A stretch of 64,000 bases of DNA, from assembly GCF_000499845.2 (NCBI RefSeq), contig NC_023758.2, positions 11,319,927-11,383,926 of the forward strand, written 5' to 3'. The notes beneath the pieces were generated by a model, which was not told where the DNA came from, searched no databases, and was given only the letters and a program-made list of their open reading frames with translations. A program made the position numbers and the translations under genes. This DNA is from Phaseolus vulgaris. Lineage: Eukaryota > Streptophyta > Magnoliopsida > Fabales > Fabaceae. Positions 44,793 through 55,663 of this stretch are shown piece by piece (positions within the stretch are counted from its first letter, which is position 1; every line of letters begins with the position of its first letter).

Positions 44793-45479
44793 CTAATTAC
44801 AAAATCTAATTAAAAATCATTAAATTAATTATAAATACTAAATAATATAAATCTATTTACAATCTAACAAATTAATAATTCTATTCTAAACCTAAAAATT
44901 AACATAATATAAATATAAATTTTAAGAAATACTAAAAATACTAAAAAAAATTAAAGGAAGTCACCAACCTACAATGAAGGGCAACAACAGTGGTGAAGGC
45001 AGAGGGCAACAACGATGACAGCGGCAACGAAACAATGAATGGGGAACGTTGGTGGTAACGACGCGATAATGGTGGCAACAGAGTGAAGAAGCAAAACGAA
45101 GACAATAATCCTTGAGCAATGAACCAAATGAGTGGAATGAGCAATGACCAATGAGAGAAAAATGCAATAAGCAATAAGTGGGAATGTGAACTTACAAAGG
45201 TCTGTTGAGATTAAGACTAGAGAGACGTTTGCAAAGAAGACAAAACGAAAACGAAAGCGTAAATGGCGGGCTAAGGGTAAATAAAAGGGTCTAAAGGCGG
45301 TTCTAAGGTAAAATCGTCGCTTTAGACCCAAGCGCAGTACTCTCAAACAACAGTTATACCTAGAAATCTTCATCTTAGACCCTTTTAATTATAAAAATGT
45401 CACCGCATTTTGATGGACAACTTTTGGTAGTAAAATCAATGTATATTTGGTATCGTAAATGGACCTTTTTCCACTAGTG
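44793..45479. other. Right part of the outer CACTA element
   Basis: No credible gene. The frames at 44941-45373 are hydrophobic low-complexity. Subterminal GTCTAAAGGCGGTTCTAAGG-like motifs lie near 45290-45330. Confidence 0.55.
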
Positions 45480-45761
45480 AGCCACTCTCGATCAAGACTT
45501 GAAGACCAAACACGTAAAAGTAAGAGAGGATAACACGATCGAGGGAGAAGATTCAATTTTCTAGATCCTATTCAAGTACAAAATCTAATAATTTATGATA
45601 AGTTGACAAAAGAAAATATCAATCTTATTATTTTGTCTTTTTTAAAGATTACAAAAATTCTTGTTAATTTTTTCATTTCATTTTATGAATTTATAAGACA
45701 ATCTTGAATTTGAGAGTTTTATTTTAATATATGAATCTCACTTTACTACATGATTTTAAAG

Positions 45762-46149
45762 ATTTTTTAATGCAACACTAAAATTTTAATGATTTTTTAT
45801 TTCTATTTCAAGTTTTTCACTACAAGAAAAAATGGTTTTAACGAGGGTTTATTTTTACATTATCTAGGGTTAAAACCTCCATTAAGTCATTTACTCAGGG
45901 TTGTAGTTTCCCCCGCTAAACCATCTCTGGGGAATGTGTTCCCCAGGGTTTTTTTAAACCTCAGGAAAAAAGCCTTTCAAAATACCACGGGTTTCAAAAC
46001 CTCCGTAAAATACCACGGGTTTCAAAACCTCCGTAAAATACCATGGGTTTTAAAACCTCCGTAAAATACAATAGGTTTCAAAACCCCCGTAAAATTTTTT
46101 AATGCAACACTAAAATTTTAATGATTTTTTATTTCTATTTCAAGTTTTT
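45762..46149. repeat. CACTA end fragment between two 56-bp direct repeats, with 30-bp tandem array
   Basis: A 56-bp sequence starting ATTTTTTAATGCAACACTAA occurs at 45762-45817 and again at 46094-46149, essentially identical. Between them is CACTACAAGAAAAAATGG (45818 on), a CACTA-type terminus, followed by AGGGTTAAAACCTCC-type motifs. Four degenerate copies of a roughly 30-bp unit, AATACCACGGGTTTCAAAAC..., lie at about 45975-46093. No opposite terminus is present. Confidence 0.8.
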
Positions 46150-46952
46150 ATTCCTATATATAAGACTTTTAAATTTCATGTTTTATCATATAGATTTTTG
46201 AAAGGTTGAAGTCTTAAACTTGTGATCTGGATTATGATTCTTACTTCAAAATGTCCAAACAATTTTGGTGTATTTTTATTTGTATTTTTTCTTTCTAAAT
46301 TTCATATATAATATATTTTTTTATACACTTTTAATCTTAGGGCTAGTTTGATAGTCATCCTATTATATATTGATCAAGTGTGAGTCTTTAGATCATAGTT
46401 AAACATAATAATGAATATAAAAAAGAAAAAAAAAACACGAAGCACAATATTCAGCAGAAAAAAGAGGTGAAAGTACAACATTGTTTTATTCAAAACTAAT
46501 AATAATTCATAACTATTAAGAGTTGTAACTTTTCTTTGTGTGTTTTCTACATCTTTCTCCTTATTGTTTTATTTTTAATAAAATATGAATAAAGGAAATT
46601 TCAATGCATTTGTCTTTAATAAATTTACAACGTTGTTAGAATGAATGAGTTGATATTTAGTTTAAAATAAAAAAATGCAGTTAATAAACATTTAAGGTGA
46701 CAGTACGACATCAATAAAGTATTAATGATTATTCTTCTCATAAGGGATTGCCCATAAAATTTCACAAGTCAATTCTCTGCAAGACTTACAAAACATCTGC
46801 AAATTTTCAATAATAGGTGTTAAAAACAGATCTAGGTTCCTCTTTTCCTTTTAGTTTTGTCACTTCAAAATACCATAGATATCATTGTATTTCCATTTCT
46901 GAAGCATACAATCTCTCTTGCATTTTCATTTTGTGAAGTAAGAATTTGGTAG
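46150..46952. other. Upstream region of the NLR gene
   Basis: AT-rich, no gene and no repeat recognised. It presumably holds the promoter and 5' UTR. No TATA box stands out enough to call. Confidence 0.45.
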
Positions 46953-49901
46953 ATGGCTGAAGCAGTACTTGAAGTTGTGCTAGGGAATTTGAACTCACTT
47001 GTTCAGAAAGAGTTGGGACTGTTTTTGGGTTTTGATCAAGACTTGGAAAGGCTTGCAAGCTTGTTCACCACAATCAAAGCTACCCTTGCAGATGCTGAGG
47101 AAAGACAATTCTCCAACAGATCTATAAAGGATTGGTTACAAAAGCTAAAAGAAGCCACTTACATTCTAGATGACATTTTGGACGAGTGTGCCTATGAAGC
47201 ATTGATGTTGGAGTACCAAGGAGTTAAGCTTTGTCCATCAAACAAGGTACAATGCTCTTGCTTGTCCACTTTTCATCCCAAGCATGCTGTTTTCCGTTAT
47301 AAAATTGCTAAGAAAATGAAAATGATAAGCGAGAGATTGGAAGAAATTGCTAATGAAAGGAATAAGTTTCATTTGGCTGAGATTGTTCCTGAGGGAAGAA
47401 GTAGAGAAACTGAGTGGCGCCAAACTAGCTCATTCATTGCCGAGCCACAAGTGTATGGAAGAGAAGAAGATCGGGATAGAATTATAGATTTATTGGTTCA
47501 TGATGCTTCTCAAGATGAGGATTTATCAGTCTATCCAATCACAGGTTTAGGTGGACTTGGAAAAACAACACTTTCCCAACTCATCTTCAATCATGAGAGG
47601 GTAATAAAACACTTTGAACCAAGAGTTTGGATATGTGTTTCGGAAGATTTTGGTTTGAAGAGAATAATTAAAGCTATCATCGAAGGTGTGACTGGGCATG
47701 GCTGTGAAGATTTAGATCTAGATCCACTGCAAAGAAAACTTCAATATCTGCTCCAAAATAAGAGGTACTTGCTTGTTTTGGATGACGTATGGGACGACAA
47801 GCAAGAGAGTTGGGAGAGGTTGAAATCAGTTTTGGCTTGTGGGGCGTTGGGTGCCTCCATTTTGGTCACAAAGGTTGCTGCAATCATGGGAACAATGGCA
47901 CCTTATGAATTATCAAAACTATCTGACAATGATTGTTGGAGATTGTTTAGACACAGAGCTTTTGTAGCGAATGAAGTAGAACAGGAGGAGCTAGTAGTGG
48001 TAGGGAAGGAGATAGTAAAGAAGTGTGGGGGAGTGCCTCTGGCAGCAAAAGTGCTAGGAGGTCTTCTACGATTCAAAAGAGAGGTAAGAGAGTGGCTCAA
48101 AGTTAAGGAAAACAACATCTGGGGTTTAACACACGATATTATGCCTGCCTTGAGATTAAGTTACTTGAACTTACCCATATATCTCAGACAATGTTTTGCT
48201 TATTGCGCAATATTTCCTAAAGAAGAAAAAATAGAAAAGCAACGTTTAATTGAACTTTGGATGGCTAATGGATTCATTTCATCTGATGGAAAGTTAGATG
48301 CTGAAGATGTTGGTGATGGCGTGTGGAATGAATTATACTGGAGATCATTTTTTCAAGACATTGAGAAAGATGAATTTGGCAAAGTTAAGAATTTCAAGAT
48401 GCATGATCTTGTTCATGACCTTGCACAGTTTGTTGCAGAGGAGGTTTGTTGCATTACAAACGACTATGACACACGTGCTTTATTTGAAAGAAAAGGAATC
48501 CACCATCTCTCAGACTATTGGGGGAAGCTTCATCCAGTTCAGTTGCATCAGGTGAAGTCTTTAAGGACTTGCATAGGAACAAATATCCAACTTTCTCCTG
48601 GCGTGTTGAAATGTTATTCTTTACGGCTGCTTCACGTGAGTCTACAGAAAGAATTGTCATCTGCAATTGGTGATTTGATACATCTAAGATACTTGAATCT
48701 TTCTTACGGTGATTTCAAAACTCTTCCAGAATCCCTATGTAAATTACTGAATTTACAGATATTGAAATTAGATTACTGTCTTAGTCTCCAAAAGTTGCCT
48801 GACAGTTTGGTACGCTTAAAAGCCCTACAAGAGTTGTCTCTTAAAATGTGCTGGTCGCTATCGAGATTGCCACCTCGTGTAGGGAAGTTAAGTTCCTTAA
48901 GGAGTTTATCCATGTACATAGTTGGGGAGGAAAGAGGGTTCCATTTGGCTGAACTGGGACCACTGAAGCTTAAAAGAGATCTTGACATTAAACATCTGGA
49001 GAGAGTGAAAAGTATAAATGATGCCAAAGAAGCCAATATGTCAAGTAAGCAACTGAATAGGTTGACGCTGAGATGGGAGGGATTCAGAGAGAGGGAAGTA
49101 GAAGGAAATGATGAGAAGGTTCTTGAAGTCCTTGAACCTTGTAGGAAGACACTGGAGAGTTTGAGAGTGGAAGGGTACCAAGGTGCCCGTTTCCCAGAAT
49201 GGATGTCTAGTCCTTCTTTCAGAAATTTAAAGAATGTAGTGCTGTGGAATTGCATAAATTGTGTAGAACTTCCGGTGTTGGGAAAACTACCTTGGCTAAA
49301 GAGGGTAGAGATAATTGAGGCAAAATATGTAAAATACGTGCAGGAGGAGTGGTACGATGATGATGTAGCTTTCGTGGCTCTAGAATATCTATCACTCCGA
49401 AGTCTTCCAAACCTAATAAGGTTATCAAATAAGGATGGAGAAAAGCAGTTTCCGTGCCTTTCAACACTTGAAATTGAGGATTGTCCTAAGTTTTCGCTGC
49501 AAGGGTTGCAGTTTCTGAAGAAATTAGAAATGACGATGTGTCCTAAGTTGAAAGTGTGGGCGGGTTTGCAATGCCTAACCAGTCTTGAGGATCTGACGAT
49601 TGAGAGATGCGACGTGGTGGAAGGTTTAGAACATATGAGTGCCTTGAAGAACTTAACATTAAGGAATCTTCCAATAGAATCCTTGGAAGAGTGCTTTGGA
49701 GACCTTCCCTTGCTTCATGGATTATTCATTGTTCACTGTAACAAATTGATGAGTCTTCCTACAAGCCTAAGCCTCAGCAGGCTGAAAGGAATGGTTATCA
49801 TTGGTGGCAATGCTGAGTTTCAGAAGCGATGTGAGAAAGAAAGTGGAGAGGACTGGCCAATAATAGCTCACATTCCCTATCTCCGTGTCTATCCATTCTG
49901 A
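46953..49901 (+). CDS. CC-NB-LRR (CNL) disease-resistance-type protein, intronless, 982 aa
   Basis: It is an intracellular immune receptor of the RGA/RPP13-like CNL class, full length. The coiled-coil domain (1-about 150) has ILDDILDE (71-78), the EDVID-like site. The NB-ARC domain has P-loop GLGGLGKTT (198-206), kinase-2 LLVLDDVW (273-280), GVPLA (360-364), RNBS-D CFAYCAIFPK (414-423) and MHD (483-485). About 15 irregular LRRs follow, and the end is the family-typical RCEKESGEDWP...YL. RNBS-B is odd: it reads GASILVTKVAAIMG where relatives have about four more residues including TTR, so the sensor Arg is missing. This in-frame loss of about 12 bp lies after 47870. It may impair nucleotide sensing, so the gene could be non-functional despite an intact frame. 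The region lies between transposon remnants. Confidence 0.95.
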   Translation: MAEAVLEVVLGNLNSLVQKELGLFLGFDQDLERLASLFTTIKATLADAEERQFSNRSIKDWLQKLKEATYILDDILDECAYEALMLEYQGVKLCPSNKVQCSCLSTFHPKHAVFRYKIAKKMKMISERLEEIANERNKFHLAEIVPEGRSRETEWRQTSSFIAEPQVYGREEDRDRIIDLLVHDASQDEDLSVYPITGLGGLGKTTLSQLIFNHERVIKHFEPRVWICVSEDFGLKRIIKAIIEGVTGHGCEDLDLDPLQRKLQYLLQNKRYLLVLDDVWDDKQESWERLKSVLACGALGASILVTKVAAIMGTMAPYELSKLSDNDCWRLFRHRAFVANEVEQEELVVVGKEIVKKCGGVPLAAKVLGGLLRFKREVREWLKVKENNIWGLTHDIMPALRLSYLNLPIYLRQCFAYCAIFPKEEKIEKQRLIELWMANGFISSDGKLDAEDVGDGVWNELYWRSFFQDIEKDEFGKVKNFKMHDLVHDLAQFVAEEVCCITNDYDTRALFERKGIHHLSDYWGKLHPVQLHQVKSLRTCIGTNIQLSPGVLKCYSLRLLHVSLQKELSSAIGDLIHLRYLNLSYGDFKTLPESLCKLLNLQILKLDYCLSLQKLPDSLVRLKALQELSLKMCWSLSRLPPRVGKLSSLRSLSMYIVGEERGFHLAELGPLKLKRDLDIKHLERVKSINDAKEANMSSKQLNRLTLRWEGFREREVEGNDEKVLEVLEPCRKTLESLRVEGYQGARFPEWMSSPSFRNLKNVVLWNCINCVELPVLGKLPWLKRVEIIEAKYVKYVQEEWYDDDVAFVALEYLSLRSLPNLIRLSNKDGEKQFPCLSTLEIEDCPKFSLQGLQFLKKLEMTMCPKLKVWAGLQCLTSLEDLTIERCDVVEGLEHMSALKNLTLRNLPIESLEECFGDLPLLHGLFIVHCNKLMSLPTSLSLSRLKGMVIIGGNAEFQKRCEKESGEDWPIIAHIPYLRVYPF

Positions 49902-50249
49902 ATAACATGATTGGTGAGCCTGTGATCACACAGAGATTTACTTCCTATATTTAGAGGATTTGTATTATTTGCTATATACTTCAGATTTACTAAACTAGGA
50001 TTTCTCCTCTCTTTTGTTACCAATTATATATCGGATTTACTAATCAAAATGGAATTGACATATGTATGAGAGACATTTCTTTTATAGATAGCAGCAGAAA
50101 TATTGAATTTTTTTTTCTTTTGAATACAAAAACTTGGACAATTTTGTACGGATAAGATGGAAACAGTTATATCTAAAGATAATTTTTTTGAAATTGTATA
50201 AATCAAAATTAAGTAATCTTTAATCATGTTGGTAGATAACTTCTTAAAA
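49902..50249. other. Downstream flank of the NLR gene
   Basis: Probable 3' UTR then AT-rich DNA. No gene seen. Confidence 0.45.
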
Positions 50250-50490
50250 ATATCACTAAAAATAATCACTTTTAACTTCTACCAAATTCGGTCGCTAAAA
50301 GTACTAGTCGTTAAACTTATTCGTAACCGAAATCGTCATCAAATAAAGATAGAAGCGAAAATCCTAGTAGCAAAGCATTTAGCGACCAAACTATAAATTG
50401 GTCACAAATTTGCGACCAAAATTTCGGTCGTTATTCCGTCGCAGAAAGCTTGGTCACCAGAATTCAAAGACCAAATTAGTGACCAAATTT
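50250..50490. mobile_element. CACTA terminal fragment, same family as 54123-56585, inverted
   Basis: TATCACTAAAAATAATCACT is followed by GACCGAAATT-type repeats. The stretch with AGAAGCGAAAATCCTAGTAG and GCGACCAAACTATAAATTGG is the reverse complement of the right end of the 54.1-56.6 kb element (about 56390-56585). It breaks off near 50490 without a partner end. Confidence 0.75.
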
Positions 50491-50748
50491 TACAAGTTAT
50501 TAGTTAAAGCATAATCAATACTAATTTTACATTAATTTTGTTTATCTAACCATTATTTGCTCTGAATTGTAAGAATCCCATGAAAGTGGAAAGTCATAGT
50601 AGATTATGTTAATATGAGGGTGTTTGACATTTGCATATGTAATGAGTGTAGGGGCATAAGTTGTTAAGCTTGGAACTTGGGAAAACTCCATGCTTCACAA
50701 GCATAGATGTCACATTTGATGAAATTTGAATGACAATGATATATAAGA

Positions 50749-51875
50749 TGTAAGAATGTATAGCTTTAAACTAGAGGGGGTGAATGGTTTAAAGAGGGTT
50801 TTCGCAAACTTTTAAGTCTAAAATGAAATTACTTTGAGAAAACTTGATTAAAAATTCAGTTTGCCAAAAAACACAAAGCAATTTAGCACAACACCAGAAA
50901 AACAATCGGTTGTTTCGTAAAAACAATCGGTTGTTTCGCAAAAACAATTGGTTGTTTATACCAGTTCACAATGTAAAATGAAATTAAAGAGTTCAAGAGA
51001 TAGAGAGATTGAACACACAGGTTTATACTGGTTCACTCTTAACCAAGAGCTACATCCAGTCTTCCCAGAAACCACTGGGGAATCCACTAAGCAAGCAACC
51101 CTAGATTACTTACAACACCACCACCAAAGAAGTGACCTTGATCCCCTCAAGACACACACTTCCTTTGGCTCAGCACAAACACCACTAAGAATGCTGATCT
51201 TGACAACCTCAAGAACACACAACACTTCTCAGCTTCACACACAGAGTTTCTTCAAAGTACAAAAGGATTACACTTGTTACAAAAAGATCTGAAATCAATA
51301 CAAGATGAAAATCTTATTCCACACTCTCTTGATCCAAGCAATCTCAAAGCAAACTTCAACTCTTCAAAAGCAAAATCAGTGAAAAACTCAAATTTATTTT
51401 TCTTTGAATAAAACTCAGTTCTCGTTTGTTACATAAACATAACAAACTATTTATTGCTTTCAAAGATGGGTTAAAGCATTTAAAATTGGAGCGTAATCAA
51501 TTATAAAATCATTTAATGCTCAGTCAAAGCACAAAATAGTTTTTTGTTATGGTCCCAAAACAAACAATCGATTGAATACTCGAATCAATCGGTTGTTTTG
51601 GTTTGACGGCAAGTCAACCATCAAAAACAGTTTTCAACCTTTCTAAAAACACCTAAGTATAAAACAATCGGTTGTTTTTCACTTAGTTTGAAAAACACTT
51701 TCAATTAAAAGGTTTAAAAATGCTTAAGCTTTGGATTCAATCAAGAGTGGATTTACACAGAAAATCTACCCCAGATCCTATTCTAAAACACCTTTGCAAC
51801 AACAAACACAGCTAGCCTTCCATCAAACTTCAAAGGGTTTGGATTCTTCAAAGCTTGAACACACTTGATTCAACA
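50749..51875 (-). mobile_element. Solo SIRE-like LTR (1127 bp)
   Basis: On the minus strand it begins TGTTGAATCAAGTGTGTTC and ends near ...CTTACA. It is homologous to the LTRs at 17809 and 23484 over its length. It is flanked by a perfect 5-bp duplication, TAAGA (50744-50748 and 51876-51880). It carries the same AAACAATCGGTTGTTT motifs (about 50899, 50921, 50943, 51586 and 51663). No internal sequence remains. Confidence 0.93.
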
Positions 51876-52229
51876 TAAGAATCTAAAGAACTGCAAATAA
51901 AAAGCTCATATTGAGATGGAGTCTCCGAATTTGGATTACAATGTCAATAGGAGATGGGCGAGGCATTAGACGATAAAAATTAACCCTCAAATTCTTACTC
52001 GAGAAGGTCTGAACATATCAACTTGGACTCAGGTCATTAGCTTATATATGATAGGGAGAGGAGGATGGTCAAACCTCCATAAAGGTTTGGATATACTAAT
52101 TTTATTTATTATTCTTTTAGTGTGGTTGAAGAGATAGATGGTGCAAAACCAAGAAACTTCGAGGAGACAAAGGAAGGTGTAAAAGGTCAGCAATGTAGTG
52201 TTCCATGAAAGAGGAGCTTGAATCTTTAA

Positions 52230-53150
52230 AGAAGAATCACACATGCACACTTATGGATCTACTCAAAAATCAAAAAGTGATTTGATGCAAATGGAAATTC
52301 AAATAGAAGGAAAGGGTATCATGTATAGAGAAAGAAAGATTTAAAGAGAGACTTGTGGAAAAATATTCTACACAAGTAGAGGGAGTTTATTATAATGAGA
52401 TTCTTTTCACTTATGGTAAAACATTGTTTGATAAGAATTTTAAAGTCAATTATTAATCAAGATAAACTCTCATTGGAAATATTGGACAAAAATAACATTG
52501 TTGCATGTAAATCTGGAGAAGACAGTCTAATGTAGGAACCTGAGGGGTTTATTGAAGATCAAGGAAAGATTTGACTCTTGGAAAAATCATGGTATAACTT
52601 GAAAAAAATTCCATGATAGTGTTAAAGAAGTTATAATTTCTCGAGGAAGATGGGGTTACATAGGAGCATTTATGATAATTGTGTCTACATTTTGAAAGAG
52701 AAAAGAAAAGAGTCTTTTGCTAGCTCTTATATGTAAAAGATATTCTTATACTCAACCAATATAAAGATGAGATAAGAAGACTAAAAGAAAAGTTAAACTT
52801 AGAGTTTAAGATGAAAGATCTCAGTCCTAGAAGACAAATACATTGGATACATATACAAAGAGATCAAATTATGGGAATGTTGTGTTTATCTCAACGAGAC
52901 TATTTGAAAAAGGTTGTTGAAAGGTTTAAAATGCATCATCATAAACTATAGTTGGGTATTGTGCATGATTAAATGATTATTCATTGTGATTGATTATTAA
53001 AGTGTCATACATTAAGTTGATCATCATATATACCATAAGAAAACAAAATACATTGTTGTTAAACTGCATTTTATTAGAGATGTTGTTGAGTCTAATAATG
53101 TTAGAATTATGAAAATAACTTCAAAGGATAATCTTGTAAATGTGTTTTTG
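52230..53150 (+). pseudogene. Decayed Ty1/copia RT-RNase H fragment (Tork-like)
   Basis: Short pieces of copia RT are readable across shifting frames: CKWKFK near 52290, a relic of the LVAKGF...EGVDY block near 52345-52400, a QPEGFIEDQ-like piece near 52540, and MYVKDILIL (for YVDDMLI) near 52730. Then come LKEKLNLEFKMKDL and LSQRDYLKKVVERF (about 52765-52930), and an RNase H end with KTKYIVVKLHFIRDVV near 53045. No LTR was found. The solo LTR at 50749 belongs to a different family. Confidence 0.75.
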
Positions 53151-54119
53151 TAAGTTTCTATCAAAATTTAAGTTCAAATATTGCTTAGAGTTTATTAAGT
53201 TTTCAATTGAAGATAAAGATCCATCACAAAATGAGTTTTTTCATGACTTAAAGTTTGCCTCTAAATCATGTTGTATAAAAAAGAGAAGAGTAGGGAAGAC
53301 TATTATGTATTTAGTGTTGTTAAGACAAGATAATTGTTTAGTAGTGTTAGGAATAAATTGTCATCTAAGTAGTTGAATATATATAAACATAAATGAGTTT
53401 AGTGATATGAAAATGCATCAAATATAGAAGGATAACATGGAAGCGTCTATTCTTATAAACTCTTAAATAATATATAATTTCTTAATTGATATTTTATTAC
53501 ACTAAAAATTTATATGTTTAAACTTTGTGCATGATGTACATAACATTATTACCTTTGATTTTACTACTCAATAAAATAGTATTTCTTTCTTCTCTCTTGC
53601 TTTTTTTTTTTTTCTCTTATTGTTGTGAACTCAATATTTCCATCTTATTTATCAATACGTCAAATCTCTTTTGTCAAGTTCACTGGAACTGACGGACGTT
53701 ATTGAAATTAGAGTATTTTCTCTTCTACCTTTATTGCTTTCAACATTTATAATTTCATAGTTTCAAAAAGCAATTTCGTCTTTTTATATTACGCAACAGC
53801 TAAGCATGGCCGAATATGCTTAAGTTTTTCAGGTAACACATTCAAGTCTTTTCATTCACCTTGATGATCGAACTTCTACTGCTGCCATTTATAATGGAGA
53901 ATTTGCCAGTGTCTCATCATCAATGAAAAAGAAAAAGAACAAGATCTAAAAGCAAATCTTTATTTTTTGTTAATATCTCAGAGCACAATTTGAGCATATA
54001 CAAAATTTAAAGGCAATTTTCACGTATAAGTACTGGACCAACCACAAACTATTCATGATATCAATAGAGTTTATGATAAACCATTTCTTGTCATCAAAAT
54101 TGAGTTCAAACATCAATAC
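53151..54119. other. Intergenic, AT-rich, no gene seen
   Basis: One open frame (53140-53376) lacks any family pattern. A T-run lies near 53605-53620. Confidence 0.5.
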
Positions 54120-54730
54120 CAACACTACAAGAAAATAACAATTTAGTCACTGAATTCAGTGACCGAAAATAAATGGTCGCAATTTGTGACCGAAATAACC
54201 ACTAAACACCCTTAGTCTCAAATCTGCGACCGAAATAGCGACCGAATGAATTGTTAATGATGCTGGTTAGTTTAGCGACTGATCATGAAAGTGACAAAAC
54301 CATTGGTCGCTAAAGTGGTGGCTGTTTTGAATAAATTGAAAAAAATATATTTGCGACCAAATTAGCGACCGAAAATGTTTATTTTTTAGCCACCGATTTT
54401 CTTTCAGTCGCTAAATGTAATTGCTTATTTCAGTCACCGAATCAGTCACCAAATATGTTTATTTTTTAGTCACTAATTTTATTTCGGTCGCTAAATGTAA
54501 TTGTTTATTTCTGTCACCGAATTAGCCACCAAATATATTTATTTTTTAGCCACCGATTTTCTTTCGGTCGTTAAATGTAATTGTTTGTTTCTGTAACCAA
54601 ATCAGTCACCAAATAGGTTTAGTTTTTAACCACCAATTTTTTTTCGGAAGTTTATTTTTCTTCTCTAATTGTATATTGAGTTAAAATAATAAAGGAGCAT
54701 AAGACTTGTGCGTATCGTTGGGCACACATC

Positions 54731-55135
54731 ATGGAGCTTGACATTTGTTCACTCCTCAACTCCGCCACTTCTGATTCCGCCTTCAACATCGACGACGACG
54801 CTCCCCACCGTACCATCGATTATATTTTCAATGACTGTGACAGTTCATCTTCCTTAACCTCTCCACCCTCCTATCCGTCTGACTCCCTCTTTTCACTCAC
54901 CAATTCCCATCCACAAAACCCCACTCTTCAACCAAAACCATTCCAACCCGCACTCGATTCAATTTCTCGGTTTAAACTAACCGAATTCTCTGACCACACA
55001 CGCGTCTCACGCACGTTCTCTTCTCTATTACAAGGCATGCGGTCCAATGCGAAGTCGGGCGTCGTGCTCGCGACGGCTACAACTGCGTCTCGATCCGTTC
55101 CTACGCCGCATGCAACGACGATCATTTCCAGGAGG
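54731..55135 (+). pseudogene. Captured fragment resembling the VPS8 N-terminus
   Basis: An open frame from ATG 54731 encodes MELDICSLLNSATSDS, then APHRTIDYIFNDCDSS, a Pro/Ser-rich stretch and SRSVPTPHATTI. The order MELD..., PHRT(V/I)D.I.ND(S/C)DSS, and RSNAK followed by an Ala-rich stretch and SRSVPTPHA is what I recall of the start of plant VPS8, a CORVET-type vacuolar sorting subunit. This was not searched. Homology fades near 55130 and the frame ends at 55183. It is a 5' gene piece inside a CACTA element, not a gene. Confidence 0.65.
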
Positions 55136-55298
55136 TGTGGTGTGATTCTTCTCTTCCTCGCCACTATTCCCCTGTCTCCATAACAAACCAACTATACATA
55201 ACACCAGCACTCCACCTCACTCACTCATTCTATTCACAATTCGAGATCTGAATCGAAATCCATGAGAGAGAGATATAGAATGTGGGAGAGATTGAGAA

Positions 55299-55663
55299 AT
55301 GAAGGAAGCATACTCAGAGAGATTCGAAGGTAATATCGTTGTTTCTCCGCCGTCGCAAGCTCTCCTCGAGAGACTCAAAGACTTCGGTCAGGAAGAAGCT
55401 TTCGCCCTCTAGTATGAGCTCTCCCCTGAGGAACGCGATTTTCTCGTCAAGGACATTGAGGTAATTTACTTTCCTGCCGATCCAATTCCATCTCTTCACT
55501 TCCGATTACAATTCTGAGCTTCAGATTCCCGACTCGACTTCAACGCATTTCTTGTTTCTAGAGGATTCTATTTTTTATTTTGTTTGATTAATGTGTTATG
55601 TGTTGTAGAGTTTAGATCTTTCGGGAATTGACCGGATTATTCAATACTCGTTGCGATCTCAAG
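55299..55663 (+). pseudogene. Captured exons 1-2 of a UDP-GlcNAc pyrophosphorylase-like gene
   Basis: From ATG 55299 the frame reads MKEAYSERFEGN, then SQALLERLKDFGQEEAFAL, a TAG (55410-55412, where relatives have Trp), and YELSPEERDFLVKDIE. A GT donor is at 55461 and an AG acceptor ends at 55608. Exon 2 reads SLDLSGIDRIIQYSLRSQ and ends at a GT donor at 55664. This matches the start of plant UDP-N-acetylglucosamine diphosphorylase (GlcNAc1pUT). Exon-intron borders are kept, so DNA and not mRNA was captured. The fragment lacks the catalytic domain. Confidence 0.82.

Larger units (their letters stand above)
41334..45479 (-). mobile_element. CACTA transposon (outer), 4.1 kb including nested element
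   Basis: The left end is CACTAGTGCAAAAAAGGTC and the reverse complement of the right end is CACTAGTGGAAAAAGGTCC. Flanks are GGC (41331-41333) and AGC (45480-45482), a 3-bp duplication with one mismatch. Subterminal motifs such as AACGACGGTTATAGTAATAA repeat near both ends. Inside is a transposase-associated zinc-type domain on the minus strand. A second CACTA element (42515-44789) is inserted in it. Without the nested copy the element is about 1.87 kb, so most transposase is missing. Confidence 0.85.

Noticed and set aside
44220..45373. Several overlapping open frames with Arg/Ala/Pro-rich or hydrophobic text
   Set aside because: They come from GC-rich tandem repeats or biased CACTA interior, overlap on both strands and share no protein pattern.
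45818..50490. The NLR gene lying between two CACTA-type ends, as if carried by one CACTA element
   Set aside because: The left end (CACTACAAGAAAAAATGG with AAACCTCC repeats) and the right fragment (CACTAAAAATAATC with GACCGAAAT repeats) belong to different families, and the right one points the wrong way and is truncated.
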